Below, piece by piece: positions 63,156 to 64,000 of a DNA stretch of 64,000 nucleotides. How positions within the stretch are numbered: position 1 is the first letter of the stretch; every line of letters starts with the position of its first letter. The stretch is taken from NCBI GenBank assembly GCA_002007465.1, contig LNAC01000032.1, positions 7,036,889-7,100,888 of the forward strand, in the 5' to 3' direction. The position numbers were made by a program, and so were the translations under genes. This DNA comes from Ailurus styani. Lineage: Eukaryota > Chordata > Mammalia > Carnivora > Ailuridae. The notes below the pieces were generated by a model that made no database searches, was not told where the DNA came from, and saw only the letters and a list, made by a program, of their open reading frames with translations.

Positions 63156-64000
63156 TTCTTTCTTTCTTTTTTTCATGAAATTGGTAAACCACTTGGGACT
63201 CAGCCTGAGAATATTAACTGTACATCAAAATCTGTTCTCTCCTTTTGCACAGTAATAGCTGTAGCTGGAAATGTGACTGCTCAGCTAGACTACACCCCAC
63301 ACTTGTTTAGAATTAGGGATGGCCACTTGATGAAATGAAATCAGCGGAGTGTCAAAACTATTTGTGTGCCTCTTCTGGGTCTGGGCTTAAGGCCCTCGAG
63401 ACGTGTCCTCCACGTTTTCGTGTTTTGTTTTGTTTTTTCTCTTTCCTGCTGAATAAAATCTACACGTGAAGAAGAAGACCTAGCTTCTACCACATGGATG
63501 ATGATGAATGGCAGTTAATACTGGTGGTGATGTAAGAAAGAAAGAAATTTCTCTGTTCTTTGACCTAGTGTATTGCTGGGTCTCTCTAGTAAAACAGTCT
63601 AATCTTTACTGTAACGAATACATCTCCAGTAAGGACAAGATCCTTCAGAGAGGACCCTGGTTTCCAATGAAATCCTCTCCTGCCAGAGCCCTCTGTGCCT
63701 GATGAGGAGTAAGCAAGCCTCGTGAAGATTCCTAGTGGCATACAGAGCAGTGTCCAACTTTAGCAGAAAGGAAAAAGGCATGGCCTATAAATAAGAACTC
63801 CATCCAGATTTGAAAGAAATATTTGTCTGAAACATAAAACTGCTGANTGCCACTTGAAAGCAGCCAAAAAAAAAAAAAAAAAAAAGGTTGGGGGGGGTTG
63901 CCCTGATAACAGTACAAAGGAATTAAGTCATTAAAAATCCCAATGTTCTGCTGCTGCTGGGTGTGTGGCTTTGGATATACAATGAAACTCACTATGGCCT

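Larger units (their letters stand above)
61923..64000 (-). other. NFKB1: NFKB1 intron 1 (3' part)
   Basis: This is the last 2.1 kb of the first intron. It contains one CAN-SINE (62524-62739), an L1-like AT-rich fragment near 63065-63155, and an N at 63847 followed by a poly(A) run at 63867-63885. No CpG-rich segment or exon-like ORF is visible, so the promoter and exon 1 lie further upstream. I recognise nothing in 61923-62510 or 62750-63060. Confidence 0.75.

Overview
The window is nuclear DNA from a carnivoran mammal. The many tRNA-derived SINEs with a 'GGGCGCCTGGGTGGCTCAG' head and an AAATAAATAAAATCTT(A)n tail are carnivore CAN-SINEs. Their body ('...CTGCCTACTTGTGATCTCTCTCTCTGTCAAAT...') resembles arctoid (mustelid or seal) forms more than the dog or cat forms I know, so a mustelid such as ferret, mink or otter is my best guess. 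That placement is from memory.

One gene is present: NFKB1 (NF-kappa-B p105/p50), on the minus strand and incomplete at both ends. Coding exons 2 to 10 (human numbering) can be placed to the base, from the start codon at 61915 to the end of exon 10 at 1835. Every junction is GT-AG. The exons join in frame to 924 nt (308 codons). They encode the N-terminal segment, all of the DNA-binding half of the Rel homology domain, and the beginning of the dimerisation (IPT) half. Exon 1 with the promoter lies beyond 64000. Exon 11 onward (rest of the RHD, nuclear localisation signal, glycine-rich region, ankyrin repeats, death domain) lies before position 1.

Layout by increasing coordinate, which is 3' to 5' for the gene: part of intron 10 (1-1834), exon 10, intron 9, exon 9 (4119-4223), intron 8, exon 8 (5672-5830), intron 7, exon 7 (7663-7826), the 12-kb intron 6, exon 6 (19809-19957), the 28.7-kb intron 5, exon 5 (48620-48718), intron 4, exon 4 (52773-52813), intron 3, exon 3 (56868-56943), intron 2, exon 2 (61877-61922), and part of intron 1 to 64000. 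Coding sequence is about 1.4% of the window.

The introns hold interspersed repeats: about 27 CAN-SINEs, old MIR and L2 fragments, several L1 pieces including a degenerate L1M/HAL1-like element at 11-15 kb, four MaLR (MLT1-like) solo LTRs and a few hAT-type DNA transposon fossils. Many SINEs keep readable target-site duplications. I found no intronic host gene, RNA gene, CpG island, CRISPR array or new biological system. The most useful second looks are a tandem NAGNAG acceptor at exon 4, a codon missing from exon 3 relative to human, a GAT repeat just inside the exon 10 donor, two 'tail-only' retroposon-like insertions, inverted SINE clusters, and assembly artefacts at Ns. Repeat family names and human comparisons are from memory; no database was searched.
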